Below, piece after piece: positions 10,287 to 22,070 of a stretch of 64,000 nucleotides of DNA. A program made the position numbers and the translations under genes. This stretch comes from Pegea sp. RAD2-039. Its lineage: Eukaryota > Chordata > Thaliacea > Salpida > Salpidae. The DNA is taken from contig JAQGEQ010000124.1 of the NCBI GenBank assembly GCA_034620365.1, positions 186,001-250,000 of the forward strand, given 5' to 3'. The notes under the pieces were generated by a model. The model saw only the letters and a list, made by a program, of their open reading frames with translations, was not told where the DNA came from and searched no databases. Position 1 is the stretch's first letter, and each line of letters opens with the position of its first letter.

Positions 10287-12384
10287 AACAATTGTCTTTT
10301 TATGTAACTTTTATAATACTGATCATTTAATCTGTGAAATCAGAAGCTAATGTGACTTTCGCTAACTGTTAGACGTTTAAACTACTTTTTATAATGTTAC
10401 CTTAATTTAAATAACTTGTTTTTTATATACCTAACGATAATTTCTTTATTTATTCCACCGTCTTTAAACGAAACTCATTATCTTCTGAAATTGAATTTTA
10501 ATAAAAGTTTTTCTCTTATGATAAAGTCAGTATTATGCCTGATAATTTTGTACATTTATTTGTGGATTCTACAAAAAATGCCAAGAAGCTGATGTTGAAA
10601 AAAATACTTCAAATCATATAGAAGATCTTCATATGCCAACAAGAAATAGATTTAATGAAATTAAAAGAGTGTCTGCAGTTGTCAATGAAAATATTTAGAG
10701 AACTTTGATTTATAAGACCATTATAGTTTGAAAACACTTGTTAGATGGAAGATTTCTTTATTCTTTAAACTAGATACTTTGAATTGACTGATCAGTTATT
10801 AAAAGAATTTGTTTTTAAATGATTTCAAACTGATTTAAAAGGCTATCTCGTAAAAGTTAGTAAAATTTTTCTAGGTGTTTTTAAAATCTCAATTTTTGTA
10901 TTTACTATGTTCTATTTTTACGGTGTGGTCAAGATTTAAAAAAAAAATTTCGTTTTTCAAATTATAGAATTGATTTTTATATGTTTTACAAAAAACTTTA
11001 TTATTTATAAATGTTTTAGCTATAAACCCCTTCAGAAAATATAGTAAATCGAATTTTAGTAAAACCTAAATCAGAACCTAAACTATATTCGATGTAACAT
11101 AAGAAGTTGTTTAAAAAATACTTTTTTAATATTTTTTAATCATAAAAACTTAGTTATCAATATAAACTTTAACTGAATTAAAGCCTATAATAATGATTTA
11201 AAAAGTAGAATATAAGATAAAAATGATTTTTGATTCGATACAGTAGAATGTTATTAACGTTAAATAAATTTGAAGATATTCATTTTCATTATAAAGTCTC
11301 AGTTATTTTGTCAGATTAAAACAAAAAGAATTAAATACAAGATAGGGTTTTTTTTTATCATGATCGAAAGTTTGAAGAAAAATTATGCAGTTAATAGTTT
11401 TGATTCCACTATAAGAAACCATCGATTTAAAAAAAATTTTTTGACTATTTTTGTAGTTGTTGCTAGTTGTATTTAAAATTGAAATTGGTGTAGAAAAATT
11501 ACCAAATAGTTTTTACTTCAAAATATAAAAGAAAAGTTTTTAGTTTAATCAACAAAAATGTTTAAGAATTTCATTTAAGAGTTTTTAAACTATCTTCAAA
11601 TATTTCTCTACTAATAAACAAAATATCTTTCAGTTTCTAAAAATATTTTAACAAAAAATTGCAAAAACCGTTCTTATTATGAACCAACCAATTTCAAGTA
11701 AAATAAAAATAAAAATAAGGAACTAAACTTATTTGCTTTTTTTAAATAGACATACTCCTAGTAATATCATTATAATATTAAAAGTAATCAATAAATAAAA
11801 GTAAAATTATATTAATTACCTAAAACATGAAATCGCTTAACAACTTGAAAAAAAACCTTTATAGAAAAGGAAGAAACCCTAAACTCTTTCATTTACATCC
11901 AACTGTATTTTTCTTTGTTTTTAATATAATCTTATCACACAGCACAAGTGCTATCCGCCAAAGCAGGCCCTATTATTTCTATTACTTTTAATTTGTTGAG
12001 CAAAATAAAAGAAATAAAACAACTTATAAATTCTATAAAACAAATAGACTTATTTACTATCAATATCTTATTATATCAGTTTAGCTTTTTTTAAAAAGCT
12101 AATTGAATATTATTTTTATTAAGCTAGTGATTATATATCATATTGAATAGATAAACTTGTTAAACTTTTAAGGTAAGAAAAGTAAAGTTAAAAAAATAGA
12201 ATTCGATTATTTTAATTTTAAGTTGTCGAAATAGTTTCTGTAATTTATATTCACTTAATCTACAAACGCAGAAATATTTATCTTTTGTTTACTCTTTGTT
12301 AAATGCTTTTTAAATAAAGTAATAATTAAAATAAATATAAACAAACTCTATTAACAAATATTTATAACTAAAACTATGAAGAAA
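10287..12384. other. AT-rich intergenic DNA
   Basis: About 2.1 kb with a poly(A) signal for the upstream gene near 10500. Runs of A and T dominate. I see no supported coding region. Confidence 0.4.
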
Positions 12385-12770
12385 CGCTTTGACCGAAAAT
12401 GTTGGCTATACTGTAAGCTAGGACAGAAATTCTGGAAATCCATTTGTTGCTCAAGCAGTAGGACTCCACTCTCCACGCCAACAAGGTATACATCATAAAA
12501 GAAAGATCGATGTAGCTACGTCCGACCGACGTCATAAGAGCTACCAGAATGACACTGAGTACAGTAAGAAGCTTCTTACCAGGCTCTAACTTCGGCTTTA
12601 AATTCGGAGTTTTGCGTCTCCTAAAAGTATTGTCATTTACCAAAGAAACAAAGTAATTATTCGGGTTTCTTATGGACTTTTTAATGTGGCAAATATGTTT
12701 CCGCCTGGGTTCGAACCATGTATTTGGCGGGCGTAATAAACACTATACTATGGAAACAGAGACAAGTCTT
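12385..12770 (-). mobile_element. SINE-like element with tRNA-Val-like head
   Basis: On the minus strand, 12757-12697 begins GTTTCCATAGTATAGTG and ends GGTTCGAACCCAGGCGGAAAC. That matches the two ends and A/B boxes of a eukaryotic tRNA-Val, but the element is only 61 nt because the 3' side of the anticodon arm is missing. The acceptor ends (GTTTCC with GGAAAC) still pair. The body extends to about 12385 and shares sequence blocks with 6480-6800. A functional tRNA is ruled out by the deletion; a tRNA-derived SINE is the best reading. Confidence 0.6.
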
Positions 12771-14302
12771 TAGTTGCAACTTATTTCATTGACGTTGTAA
12801 TCTTAAACTTTTGTTCTAACCTATTTTCTTCAATAAAAAGTAGATTACACTTCTAAGATAATTGTTGATAAAAACACCCTTCTGAAAACTATTGCTACAA
12901 AATTATTCAAACTTCTTTCAAGTTTTTATATTCATTTCAAGATATACAAAGTTTATGAAAAAAAAGTTATCTTTCATCAATTTTTATTCATAAATTCATT
13001 TTTTTAATTTCAAATAAGACAAAACAAAAGTTAATATTTATAAATATTTGTTTAAATGTTAAATATTTGTGATAAGAATAGTTTTTCAAATAATTTAAAT
13101 TCTTGTTTGTTTAATGTGGTAATATAAAAGAGTTTACTAAAAGTAAATCAACTAGTTTAAACTCATTTTTTTATTACAGATTTTTTGAAGACAGATTCTT
13201 TTTTAATGCTTATAAAATTATATTTATACATTGAGATGTATAACTTCTTCTAATAAACGTTTAAAGCTAAGGATCTTTAATAAGGTGATACAGATCTTAA
13301 GAGTCTGAAAAGCCCTTTAATACTATTTATATAGTTCTGGTTAAATATTTGTGAAATTTATTTATTAATATCGCAATTAAAAAATAGATACCTATTATTA
13401 TATTTTTGTGATATTTTAAAAGTTGAGTTAATAACCAACATTAATAGAATTAATAGAATGAAATTTAGACTTGTATATATAAAAATGTTATCAGGTTATT
13501 ATAATCTATTAGATTAATTAACTTGCCACGATAGTAAATATATTCAAGTAACTTTATGGAGTTTTTTCTTTGTTAAATATATTTTAATTAAATTTTTTAA
13601 AGCATTTGATAATCAAATATTTCAAAAACTATTTTCTAATAAAAATATTTTAATCATTCTTTTCTTTTAGCTATAAACAATAAAGAATTGTATTTAAATT
13701 TTTCTAAACTTAAACTTTAATTCAGTTATTTTATTTTTCTACGCTTGCTTATTTTGTGTATAATATTACTTCTTATTTTTGTGTATTTCCTTATTTTTGG
13801 TATTTTTAAACAAACAAAATATTTAAGTGTTTCAAACAATTTTTAAAGTAATTTATTGTCAAAAATCTTAGACAAAAACTCGGTGGGTTTTTCTTAACAA
13901 TAAACTTCTGATTATTTATAAAGATTTGTTTAAAAAAAAATTATTTTTAAAACTCTTTTGTTAGCAATTTAAAGAATTTGTAAAAACTAAAACAGTTTCA
14001 ACTGATTGTTTAATTTTGTTTGCAAATAAAGATACAATTTTGTTGCTGTTAATTAATTCTTTTAGTTGTATACTCGGTTTTGAACTAACAAAAATAGGAA
14101 ATCATAGAAACCTTTATTGTATTATATATTGATTAAAAGATACTAACCAGAATTTTAAACTTACGTAAGTGCTTACGTAAGTGACAAAAACAGACTATAA
14201 TCTATTACTTTTATTACAATTAATTCTTTTTAACCAATCTATTTAATTTTAAAATATCTAATTACTCTATTTGTTATAAAAGTAAACTTTGTTGTCTTCA
14301 GT
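12771..14302. other. AT-rich intergenic DNA upstream of CTLD gene 14303
   Basis: No gene seen. A 3' splice acceptor (GTTGTCTTCAG) ends at 14301, one base before the ATG. Confidence 0.4.
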
Positions 14303-15607
14303 ATGAAACCTTGTAAGTATAACTATGAGACTGATGGCTTGCTTGTTAGAATAGTTGATACAGAAAAGAATTTCACAGACTCAGTCAAAATTTGTCAGCA
14401 ATTTGGTGAAGAGCTAGCTCTAATCAACAATCAGAAGAGATTAAACGATACTGTTGACCAGATAAAAAACTGCTTTAAAGTTGATGTAAATGGAGTAGTA
14501 ACAGATGGAGTACAAGAAAGATCCGTATATAGAATAGGTCAAAAATCAATATATGAATCTAACACTAGAAGCAGTTCCTCAGATTTCGACGAAGAAGAAT
14601 ATGGTTCGTTGCTTAAAGAAAGCGGTTTTAGTCTTGATGGAAATGTCTTTGTTAATGCAAGATCCGCTATATTTTACTCAAATGAGTTTGATAAATGCGA
14701 ATTTCTATGTTCTAAAAGTAGTTCACTGCCATCAAATAAAGCACATGCCAATAAAACATTAAAGTCAAACCAAGCCATTGGGTTATCGTGTGGAGCTGTT
14801 CTTTTAATGTTTATAGTTGGTTTCTTCGTTTACAAACATTTTAAAAAAATTAATCTCATTAAAAATATAAAAAATCCATTTACTTCATCAAACAGCCAAC
14901 AGCCATCTGGAAATGGAAGTATAAATACTGGAGACAACGAGACGTTAGGTAAAGGTAAGAATAATCTTAGTTATAAAACGAAATTTTCCAAAAAAATACT
15001 AGTTCTAAATAAAGATGATGTTAAAAACGAAGTAATTGGTGATGTTATCCTTGAATCATTTGATAAAGACTCTTTTTTTACAGAAAGTCAAGGGGACATT
15101 TATGAAGAATTGGATGATGTCCATGATACAGAGTTAATTGAAGAAAATGATAACGAAATCTATGAAGTAGTTGGTTATGTCTCTTGTAAACCAGTAAACA
15201 TTTGTGAAAATCTTTATGAAAAACCTGTTTCCACCTCAACTACAAACCCATCTAAAGTGATTTCAAACGATTTTTATGAAGAGCCTACTAGTATCTCAAC
15301 TACGAACCAATCTAAAGTGATTTCAAACGATTTTTATGAAGAGCCTACTAGTATCTCAACTACAAACCCATCTAAAGTGATTTCAAACGATTTTTATGAA
15401 GATCCTACTAGTATCTCAACTACAAACCCATCTAAAGTGATTTCAAACGATTTCTATGAAGAGCCTACTAGTATCTCAACTACGAACCCATCTAAATTGA
15501 TTTCAAACGATTTTTATGAAGAGCCTATTAACATCTCAGCTACAAACCCATCTAAAGTGAATCAAGACGAAGTTTATGAAGAGCCTATTAACAATTTATC
15601 CAGATGA
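14303..15607 (+). CDS. CTLD transmembrane protein with tandem YEEP tyrosine repeats in the tail
   Basis: 434 residues. N-terminal subfamily 2 CTLD, about 1-138: M-K-P-C start, Cys31 in C-Q-Q-F-G, Cys57, Y-R-I-G at about 76-79, terminal F-L-C-S-K at 134-138. The G-x-W-S-D-G core found in the paralogues is missing and replaced by Ser/Asp-rich sequence (residues 86-100). Membrane span about 158-178, then K-H-F-K-K. The cytoplasmic tail (about 255 residues) holds many tyrosines in acidic context: Y-E-E-L, Y-E-V-V, Y-E-K-P, then six tandem 20-residue units centred on F-Y-E-E-P or a close variant. YxxP and YEE(P/I) are known SH2-docking motifs (Crk/Nck and Src types), so a signalling scaffold tail is inferred. 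The ATG lies one base after a splice acceptor, so an upstream coding exon cannot be excluded here. Confidence 0.78.
   Translation: MKPCKYNYETDGLLVRIVDTEKNFTDSVKICQQFGEELALINNQKRLNDTVDQIKNCFKVDVNGVVTDGVQERSVYRIGQKSIYESNTRSSSSDFDEEEYGSLLKESGFSLDGNVFVNARSAIFYSNEFDKCEFLCSKSSSLPSNKAHANKTLKSNQAIGLSCGAVLLMFIVGFFVYKHFKKINLIKNIKNPFTSSNSQQPSGNGSINTGDNETLGKGKNNLSYKTKFSKKILVLNKDDVKNEVIGDVILESFDKDSFFTESQGDIYEELDDVHDTELIEENDNEIYEVVGYVSCKPVNICENLYEKPVSTSTTNPSKVISNDFYEEPTSISTTNQSKVISNDFYEEPTSISTTNPSKVISNDFYEDPTSISTTNPSKVISNDFYEEPTSISTTNPSKLISNDFYEEPINISATNPSKVNQDEVYEEPINNLSR
15239..15598 (+). repeat. 60-bp tandem coding repeat, six units
   Basis: Six head-to-tail units of exactly 60 bp (15239, 15299, 15359, 15419, 15479, 15539), preceded by a more diverged partial unit. 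Each encodes 20 residues around N-D-F-Y-E-E-P. The middle units are almost identical at DNA level; the last is the most diverged. The tyrosine is retained in every unit. Confidence 0.95.
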
Positions 15608-16029
15608 AGAAAATTGTTTATATAATTCAATCATTTATTTTACAAACAAAAAATTCAAACTGATTAATTCTTTTAATACTCTTAAAGTAATTTCAGTTAT
15701 CATATAAGGAATAAGAAAAAGTCTTCGTAACAAAGTATTTGAGATCAGCTGTTAGAAGATTTAAAGATTCTGATCTATTTGAAACAGTCATTATCAATTT
15801 CTTTTTGTTCGTTGTAGTTGATGCTTACACAAAATTCTTTTGTTTATCTCTCACAATAAAGTTTCAATTCAGAACAAATCCATATATTTTTAGATTAGAA
15901 ATATTTTCAGTAAATAAACTTTAATTAAAAATTATAAAGACACAAATGAAGATGAATTTAATTGGCCAATCAGAAACAATTACGATTTGGTTTTGTCAGT
16001 AGAATAATTTAAGTATTTATGAGAATAAT
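15608..16029. other. 3' region of CTLD gene 14303
   Basis: AT-rich; AATAAA near 15855 could serve polyadenylation. No gene seen. Confidence 0.4.
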
Positions 16030-16370
16030 ATATCCGGTTGAGAACCACAATCTTGGGTGTGTTCAAAAATTCCTTGATGTAAGTTTTTCTTCTCTTTCCT
16101 TCTGTTCTTTGCAGAGTCGACAGCGACATCAGGAGGGAGCTGCCGCGATATTTTTCCACTTACTGTTATCGATTTTATGTGACTTCACATTTCGTTTGCA
16201 TCTCTAAAGCGAAGACAAGAACGACTGATGTCACGTTTGCGTTTTAAGAGCTCTCCATGCAGCAGATCCTTTTAGTTCCGTTTATCTTCCATCTGATGTA
16301 TGTGACCAAGCTAGTGAAGCTTGTGATGGCTTAGTATGTTGTACGATGTTACCAGTTCATTAAAACAAAA
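16030..16370. other. Island of higher G+C, possible dispersed repeat relic
   Basis: About 340 bp distinctly richer in G+C than its surroundings, including GTCGACAGCGACATCAGGAG and GCTGCCGCGATA. It has no sustained frame in either direction and no tRNA-like boxes that I can find. An old transposable-element fragment is the simplest guess; it matches nothing else in this window. Confidence 0.3.
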
Positions 16371-19300
16371 GTGAAATAAAAAAATACAAGCAAATATTAA
16401 CTTTAACAAAACGAACTTAATTCTGTAATCAATTTAGTTTATAGATTTTGTATTTAACTTTGAGAAATGTGTTTCAAAATTACTGAAAATAAAGCGACTA
16501 GATTTTATAAAGAAAAATATTAATTAGATTTGTTATTAGTTAAAGGCTTATGAAACTACACTCCACAACAACAGCAATCAACACATAGCAAAATTGTTTT
16601 ATACTGTAGAGAAAGATGTTGTTATAACACTTGCTCGTCTATTCCTCGTTTAAATGACATCTATGTATGCGGTAAAATAAGCTTTTCTTATAATAGTTTA
16701 ATATTTCTCTTTATTAAATAATTCTATAAAGCTAAATCAAAACTCTAATGCTAATAAACAAGCACTATATATATTAACTTATTAAAGAATAAGAAACTAA
16801 TTTGTGTTGTAGTGAATAGATACATAAAATTCACTTTGTGAATAATTGAAATTTTTTCGTTAATAACACTGAATTTTTAAAGTCAATTTTGTTATTTTTA
16901 TTAACTAAAATGAATAATGAAATGCAGATTGAAAAGTTTAATTTTAAGGAACTCCTTACTCTAAAAAGCTAATAAGTTTTGTATAAAAAATAGTTATTTT
17001 CAGTTATCAACATTAATAACATTATTTAATATTATTCTTCACTAAAAAGATTGTTTAATAAAAAATCTATCAAAAATAAGTTAGTAAAGATCTATTTTTA
17101 CCAATCAGTTGTTATATATCCAAAGAAATTATTTTAAATAAATTTTAAAGATCAGATTTGATATATCAAAATTTAGTTTATTAGAAGTATTTTTGTTGTT
17201 AATAACGAGTCACACAGATTCAAATGTTTTGTAACTAAGTCAGACATCCATAAATGATTTTAAATAAAATCTTTGGTAACACTTTAAGATTAGATCAAGT
17301 TCAGTTTTTAAAAATCAGAATTAAAACTGATAACTACTTGTAACGAATCAGCCATCTTTAAGTTAACATTTTATATATTCACAGAATGAAAAAAAAAGAT
17401 AATTTTATCTTTCAGAATCTTGCAGTTCACTCCATTTGAAATAGGACTCAAAATCGGAATCTTAAAGGTGGTCTCAAATTACTATGAAACATTGCTTCAA
17501 GCTTTTAACTTTGATGATTGCATGTGGTGATAAACATATTCATCTACTATTTTCACGTACTAAATTATTAATCATAGTTCATGCTTTATTTATGTCTTTA
17601 CAGTGTTTCTATTCTTTCTGTATTAGTTTTAAATTGTGATACCGAAGACCTTTTAATATCTCTTTGCTTGTAATATTTGGTTTTTGTTCACTGTAAGAAC
17701 TCTTGAATTTGTAATTCACGCTACACTTTGATTAAATTGATAAATTATTTTGAATTGTTATTGGTTTATGAAAATTAAATAAAAAATAACCAACACAAAT
17801 TAAAAATAAGAAACAATAATAAATAACTTTACTCCTGTCAATAAATTTCCAGATCCATTTTTGAATTTCAAATCTTTTTATATATTAATTCTGACATAAT
17901 TGAAGAAAAAAGAAATGAACAAATATGGTTTGTAATTCGATAAATAAATATGATAAAAGTGAATATAATTTCCTTAAGTCATGACGATATTAGTAGAATA
18001 CAAAAGTGTAGTAATGTAAATAATACAAAACATTTTTTAAAACATAAAAAAATCTAAATTCAAACTTTTTGTCAACTTAATAAACAAAATGAACCAAATT
18101 AAAAAGTTTAAATTGTTTCACTTTTGTATAAATCAATAAAATGAACTTTATCTCGAGTTTATGTATAACTTTTAGAATTGAACTTGAATTTTACATTCAA
18201 TTTTCACTTGAAAGTATTACTTTCTAAAGTCAATTCAAGGTAACAATTTTGTTTATTATACAATCAAAAGCAACAAAAACTAATTTTTTGTTTCAACATA
18301 TTTAACTTCGTAATTGAATTAAAAATATTAAAAGTTCAAATTTAAAAAGTTTCAAAATGATACTTTTACAAAAGTTTATTTTAACTTTATAGTAGAATAA
18401 ACCAAACAAAATCTTAGCTAATAGCTTGTTTGTTAGAAAAATTTTTAAGGAATGAATAACATTTTTATAAATCATATCAAAAACTTATGTATTATCTACT
18501 CAAGTAAAATATTCTTTCTTATTTTGATAGCTAAGGTGTTTTTTATTACTGTGTTTTTCTTTTTTCAAAATTAAATATTATTAATTTAGTTTTGAGAGAC
18601 TTTGGTTAGTTTGTTGAAAAATAACTAACCAAAGAATTTATCCAAATCTTGGAATAATATCACTTTTTTGAATTTATCTATTAAACGTTAAAAAGTTTTA
18701 TTTTCAAATTCAAATTTTTGAAACATTCAATTTAAAAAATAAAATTTCAAAACTTCTCACAAAAGAAATTTAAAACTTTTTATTTTATAATGTGCTACAT
18801 ACTTTTCCATGTAAAAAAGCATTTTGATTGCTTTAATTGCTAAATATACATTTTGATAAATAAGAAGTTTAGAAAAATTTTTATGTATTTTTACAATTGA
18901 CAATTTGTTATTTAAAAAACTCCTAAGAATTGCAGTAAGCACCTGTTTATGAAAAATATCCTAATATTTATTATTTAGGCCCAAAAACATTTACAGAAAT
19001 ATTTAAATAATAATAAACTGCATTGTTAAATATTATTACAAAATAAAAACACTTAGGATTTTCCCCAATAAACGAATTCACCTTATAAAAAGGATTATAA
19101 AATTTTAGTTTTAATTTAAAAGAAAATATTTTTAAACTGAATCTTTTTAAATTTATTTACTCTAAGGTTACTTAAGCAAGACAATTTTCCAGTATTTTAT
19201 TAAAAGGTTAAAAGATAAATAACAAAATTTAAATTTTATTGTGAAAAATAGATAAGTTTAAAAGGCTCAAGAAAATTCAATTTTAAAGCTAGTCGAGGAA

Positions 19301-19460
19301 AAAAATAAATTGAATAACTTAATATAAAAATTCAGAAAGAATTTTTCATTTGATTTCAGCTGAAATGATTTTTGATCTTATTTAACTTTAAACATCGATT
19401 AGTATAAAAAACGATTCTTTAAAAATTGTATCTTTACAGAACTGTCATCATCTTGCTCCT
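16371..19460. other. Long AT-rich intergenic DNA
   Basis: About 3 kb with no coding region that I can support. A 3' splice acceptor (TGTATCTTTACAG) ends near 19439, just upstream of the next CTLD gene; the frame between it and the ATG at 19461 is open. Confidence 0.4.
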
Positions 19461-20132
19461 ATGAAGTCTTGTAAGTATTTCTATGAGACTGATGGTTTGG
19501 TGGTAAGAATAGTTGATAGTCAGAAAAACTGGAAAGACTCCGTCAAAACTTGTCAGCAGTTTGGTGAACAACTTGCTCCAATCCACAATTGGAAAAGATT
19601 TAATGATACTTTGGCTCATTTGGAAGACTGTTTTGAAGATGATGTTCATGGTGTTAAAAGAAAAATGTTAAGAGATGAAGAGCCTTATAGAGTAGGGTTT
19701 CAGATCAAAAATGGAATTGGTGTTTGGAGTGATGGGACTTCGTATGACTTTGATGAGGAAAAATCTTTATTTCATAGATCAGAAGATAAGAGATCATCTG
19801 GAAATACTTTCTATCTAAAAAAAGGTCATAATAAAATCGAAAGTTACCACCTGGATATTTGGGAATTATCATTTTTATGTTCCAGGAACAAATCAACATC
19901 AGCAGAATATTTTGAGACAAACAGTACAGACAGTGGAATAAAACGTTTGACATCAAATACTTCTTCAGGAACATCTTTAATCATTGGCGTCTCATTTGGG
20001 CTTCTTTTCTTTTTATTCATCATTGGTTTCTTGATTTATAAACATTTTTTTCAAAAAAAGAAGAAGCAAAGAGAAGGTGGTGATGATTTAATTGAAAGTC
20101 AATCACTGGCTGAGGTTAGAAGATACTCTTAG
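19461..20132 (+). CDS. CTLD transmembrane protein, short tail
   Basis: 223 residues, subfamily 2. CTLD about 1-142: M-K-S-C, C-Q-Q-F-G (Cys31), Cys57, Y-R-V-G-F at 76-80, G-V-W-S-D-G-T at 87-93, F-L-C-S-R at 138-142. A short Ser/Thr-rich stalk follows, then a membrane span at about 173-193 and a basic K/Q-rich patch. The tail is only about 25 residues and ends R-R-Y-S at a TAG. The same frame then stays open for another 32 codons of tail-like Thr-rich sequence before TGA, so the tail may have been shortened by a recent stop. AATAAA at 20229. Confidence 0.78.
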   Translation: MKSCKYFYETDGLVVRIVDSQKNWKDSVKTCQQFGEQLAPIHNWKRFNDTLAHLEDCFEDDVHGVKRKMLRDEEPYRVGFQIKNGIGVWSDGTSYDFDEEKSLFHRSEDKRSSGNTFYLKKGHNKIESYHLDIWELSFLCSRNKSTSAEYFETNSTDSGIKRLTSNTSSGTSLIIGVSFGLLFFLFIIGFLIYKHFFQKKKKQREGGDDLIESQSLAEVRRYS

Positions 20133-20930
20133 AAGATTATACAGAAGCATCTAGAGAGAGATTCTGCTGATGAACATCTATCTACAACCACTCAAACAAC
20201 ATCCATCAATTACAACTGCAAAAGATGAAATAAATAATTTGTTGCTTTTGTAGTTGTTAATAAGAAATGTATTAAAAATATATTGACAATCATAAATATT
20301 TATTATTATTATTTATATAATTATATATATATATATTATACAAACTTTATTTTTCATTTATATGCTATATTTAATTATTCATTTAAATCATGTGAAGTTG
20401 TTTTTATCATAATGAATTAAATGGATAAAGGTTGAAGCATTTTTTATAATTTATAAGGTAATTTTTAGATAAAATATTGAAAGACTTTAATTTTAAAAAC
20501 TGTAAAAATATATATGAGTTGTTATATGACAAAGTATTGATTTGAATTGATAAAAGTTATAATAAAAACTTATGGAATATCATAAAAGTACAAAAAATAG
20601 AATAAAAAGTATATTTTGATGTTCACAAAGTTAAGGTTTTAGATAAAGCAGTTTACTTCTAAAAAAATCAATCGGAATAAATTACTTATTTTCTACCAAT
20701 ATCTAATTAAAGAAAATATTTTATTTGTATATTGAGATTTAACTTGAAATTTAGATTTGAAAATTCAAGATTACAAAATGTTAAAATTAAAGGAAATTTA
20801 AGAATTTTAGTTTTGTGTAATTTGTTCTACTTTTATTTTTGTAAGTTACTTAACTTAAGTTTAACCTTTTAATTTAGTTTGAGATATTGCACACTTACCT
20901 TATTCATTTCACTTATCTTATTCTTAGCAA
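20133..20930. other. 3' region and AT-rich intergenic DNA
   Basis: Includes a poly(A) signal near 20229 and a (TA)n microsatellite at about 20320-20341. No gene seen. Confidence 0.45.
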
Positions 20931-21260
20931 AACCAGAGCCTAAATTGAAGAGCTTTTTATGAAATGAAATCTGTAAGCTGATGTTAATTTGTAATTTATA
21001 TAATTCAGAACAAGCCAATTCCAACAGCAACAGATTAAAGAGCTTGTTAAAATACCATCAAAATGTGAACTAAATAAATAAAATAACAAAAGGAGAAACT
21101 GATTGATTGTCAGCAACAACATCATTAGCAATCTTTAGCGAGGTGTAACTTAGTTGGATTTCTTATATTAACGATAGATAAAAGATGTTTGTGAATTCAA
21201 CTGATCTTGTTGTGGATGATCATTACATCATGATTAAATATTCAACTTGAAGATATCTAG
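20930..21260 (+). pseudogene. Decayed tail of a CTLD gene (relic)
   Basis: Short blocks match tail and stalk DNA of the intact genes, in the plus orientation and in the expected order. GTCAGCAACAACATCAT near 21110 matches the stalk segment of the gene at 59771. CTTGTTGTGGATGAT near 21206 matches the tail of the gene at 37423, just before its Y-D-N-I motif. No frame survives. The relic suggests a lost paralogue between 19461 and 23161. Confidence 0.4.
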
Positions 21261-21289
21261 GAGCTATTTTTTTTTTTTTTTTGAAATGA

Positions 21290-21540
21290 GTTTTGAACTG
21301 ATGACGTAAAATAGTTACTAAAAATAAAATCGAAGCAACTTTTGCTGTTGATGACGTCATCACCGAACAACTATATCCTACATGACTTTATAAAAAAATG
21401 CTTTGAAGACGTCTTACAAAACAACTCATGACGTAATAGGGTCGAGTTACGTCATAAGCAATGAGGCATAAAAATTCTTCTATAATATCGTGATGATGAC
21501 GTCATTATTTTTGCGTCATACAGACATCCAAGTAATGATG
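21290..21540. repeat. Non-coding cluster of TGACGTCA-type palindromes
   Basis: Within about 250 bp there are several exact or near-exact TGACGTCA palindromes (GATGACGTCATCA, GATGATGACGTCATT) and half-sites (TGACGTAA, TTACGTCAT, GAAGACGTCTT). No gene overlaps. TGACGTCA is the consensus cAMP-response element bound by CREB/ATF proteins; whether these sites act so is not shown. Confidence 0.6.
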
Positions 21541-21849
21541 TTTTATAAAAACTTATTAAAATATTTTAATCAAAAGCTTAAAACAAAACTTATTTTTAAA
21601 TTAAATGTTTGAAATATTTAATATTAATTTTTTAATTTTATTAAAATTCAAATTTTGCTGAGAGATTTGTTAAAATTTAAGTAGTTTTTAGCTTCTTTTT
21701 AAGTATTTTAAAGTTTCATTTTTGATTATCTTAAACAGAATTTAAACTTTGTATCTTTAGAATTATTTAAATAAGTTTTTTACAAACAATTCAAATATAT
21801 ATTTATTGTATTTGAAATGTTTAGAAATATTAGCTTTAAAAACAAGTAT

Positions 21850-22070
21850 GAAGCAATCTTAAGCTAGAACAACAAAATTTATCTTGTTATTGTTTTTCAA
21901 TTGTTGTTGTTATTAACTATTTTTGGAAATATTTTTCTTTTTCATCTGCTTACAAATACTACATCGAATTCCGATTTAAAACAAAATAATATTTATTAGC
22001 CAACTCTCAGTACTTTACTTACACAGCTTTCAGTACACTGACTTATTATATAAGTTAGTAAAAGAATGAC
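21850..22070 (+). pseudogene. GPCR-like TM1-TM2 fragment, broken
   Basis: Encodes the same segment as the short open frame at 58487 (I-Y-L-V-I-V, then L-L-L-L-L-T-I-F-G-N-I-F-L). It carries a stop shortly after the GN motif and frame loss after that. A relic shared by all three copies of the unit. Confidence 0.5.

Noticed and set aside
12374-12643. Minus-strand 89-codon open frame.
   Set aside because: It lies in the SINE-like body and the related copy at 6480-6800 does not preserve the frame.
12697-12757. Functional tRNA-Val gene.
   Set aside because: It is about 12 nt too short, lacks the 3' half of the anticodon arm, and is attached to a repeated body.
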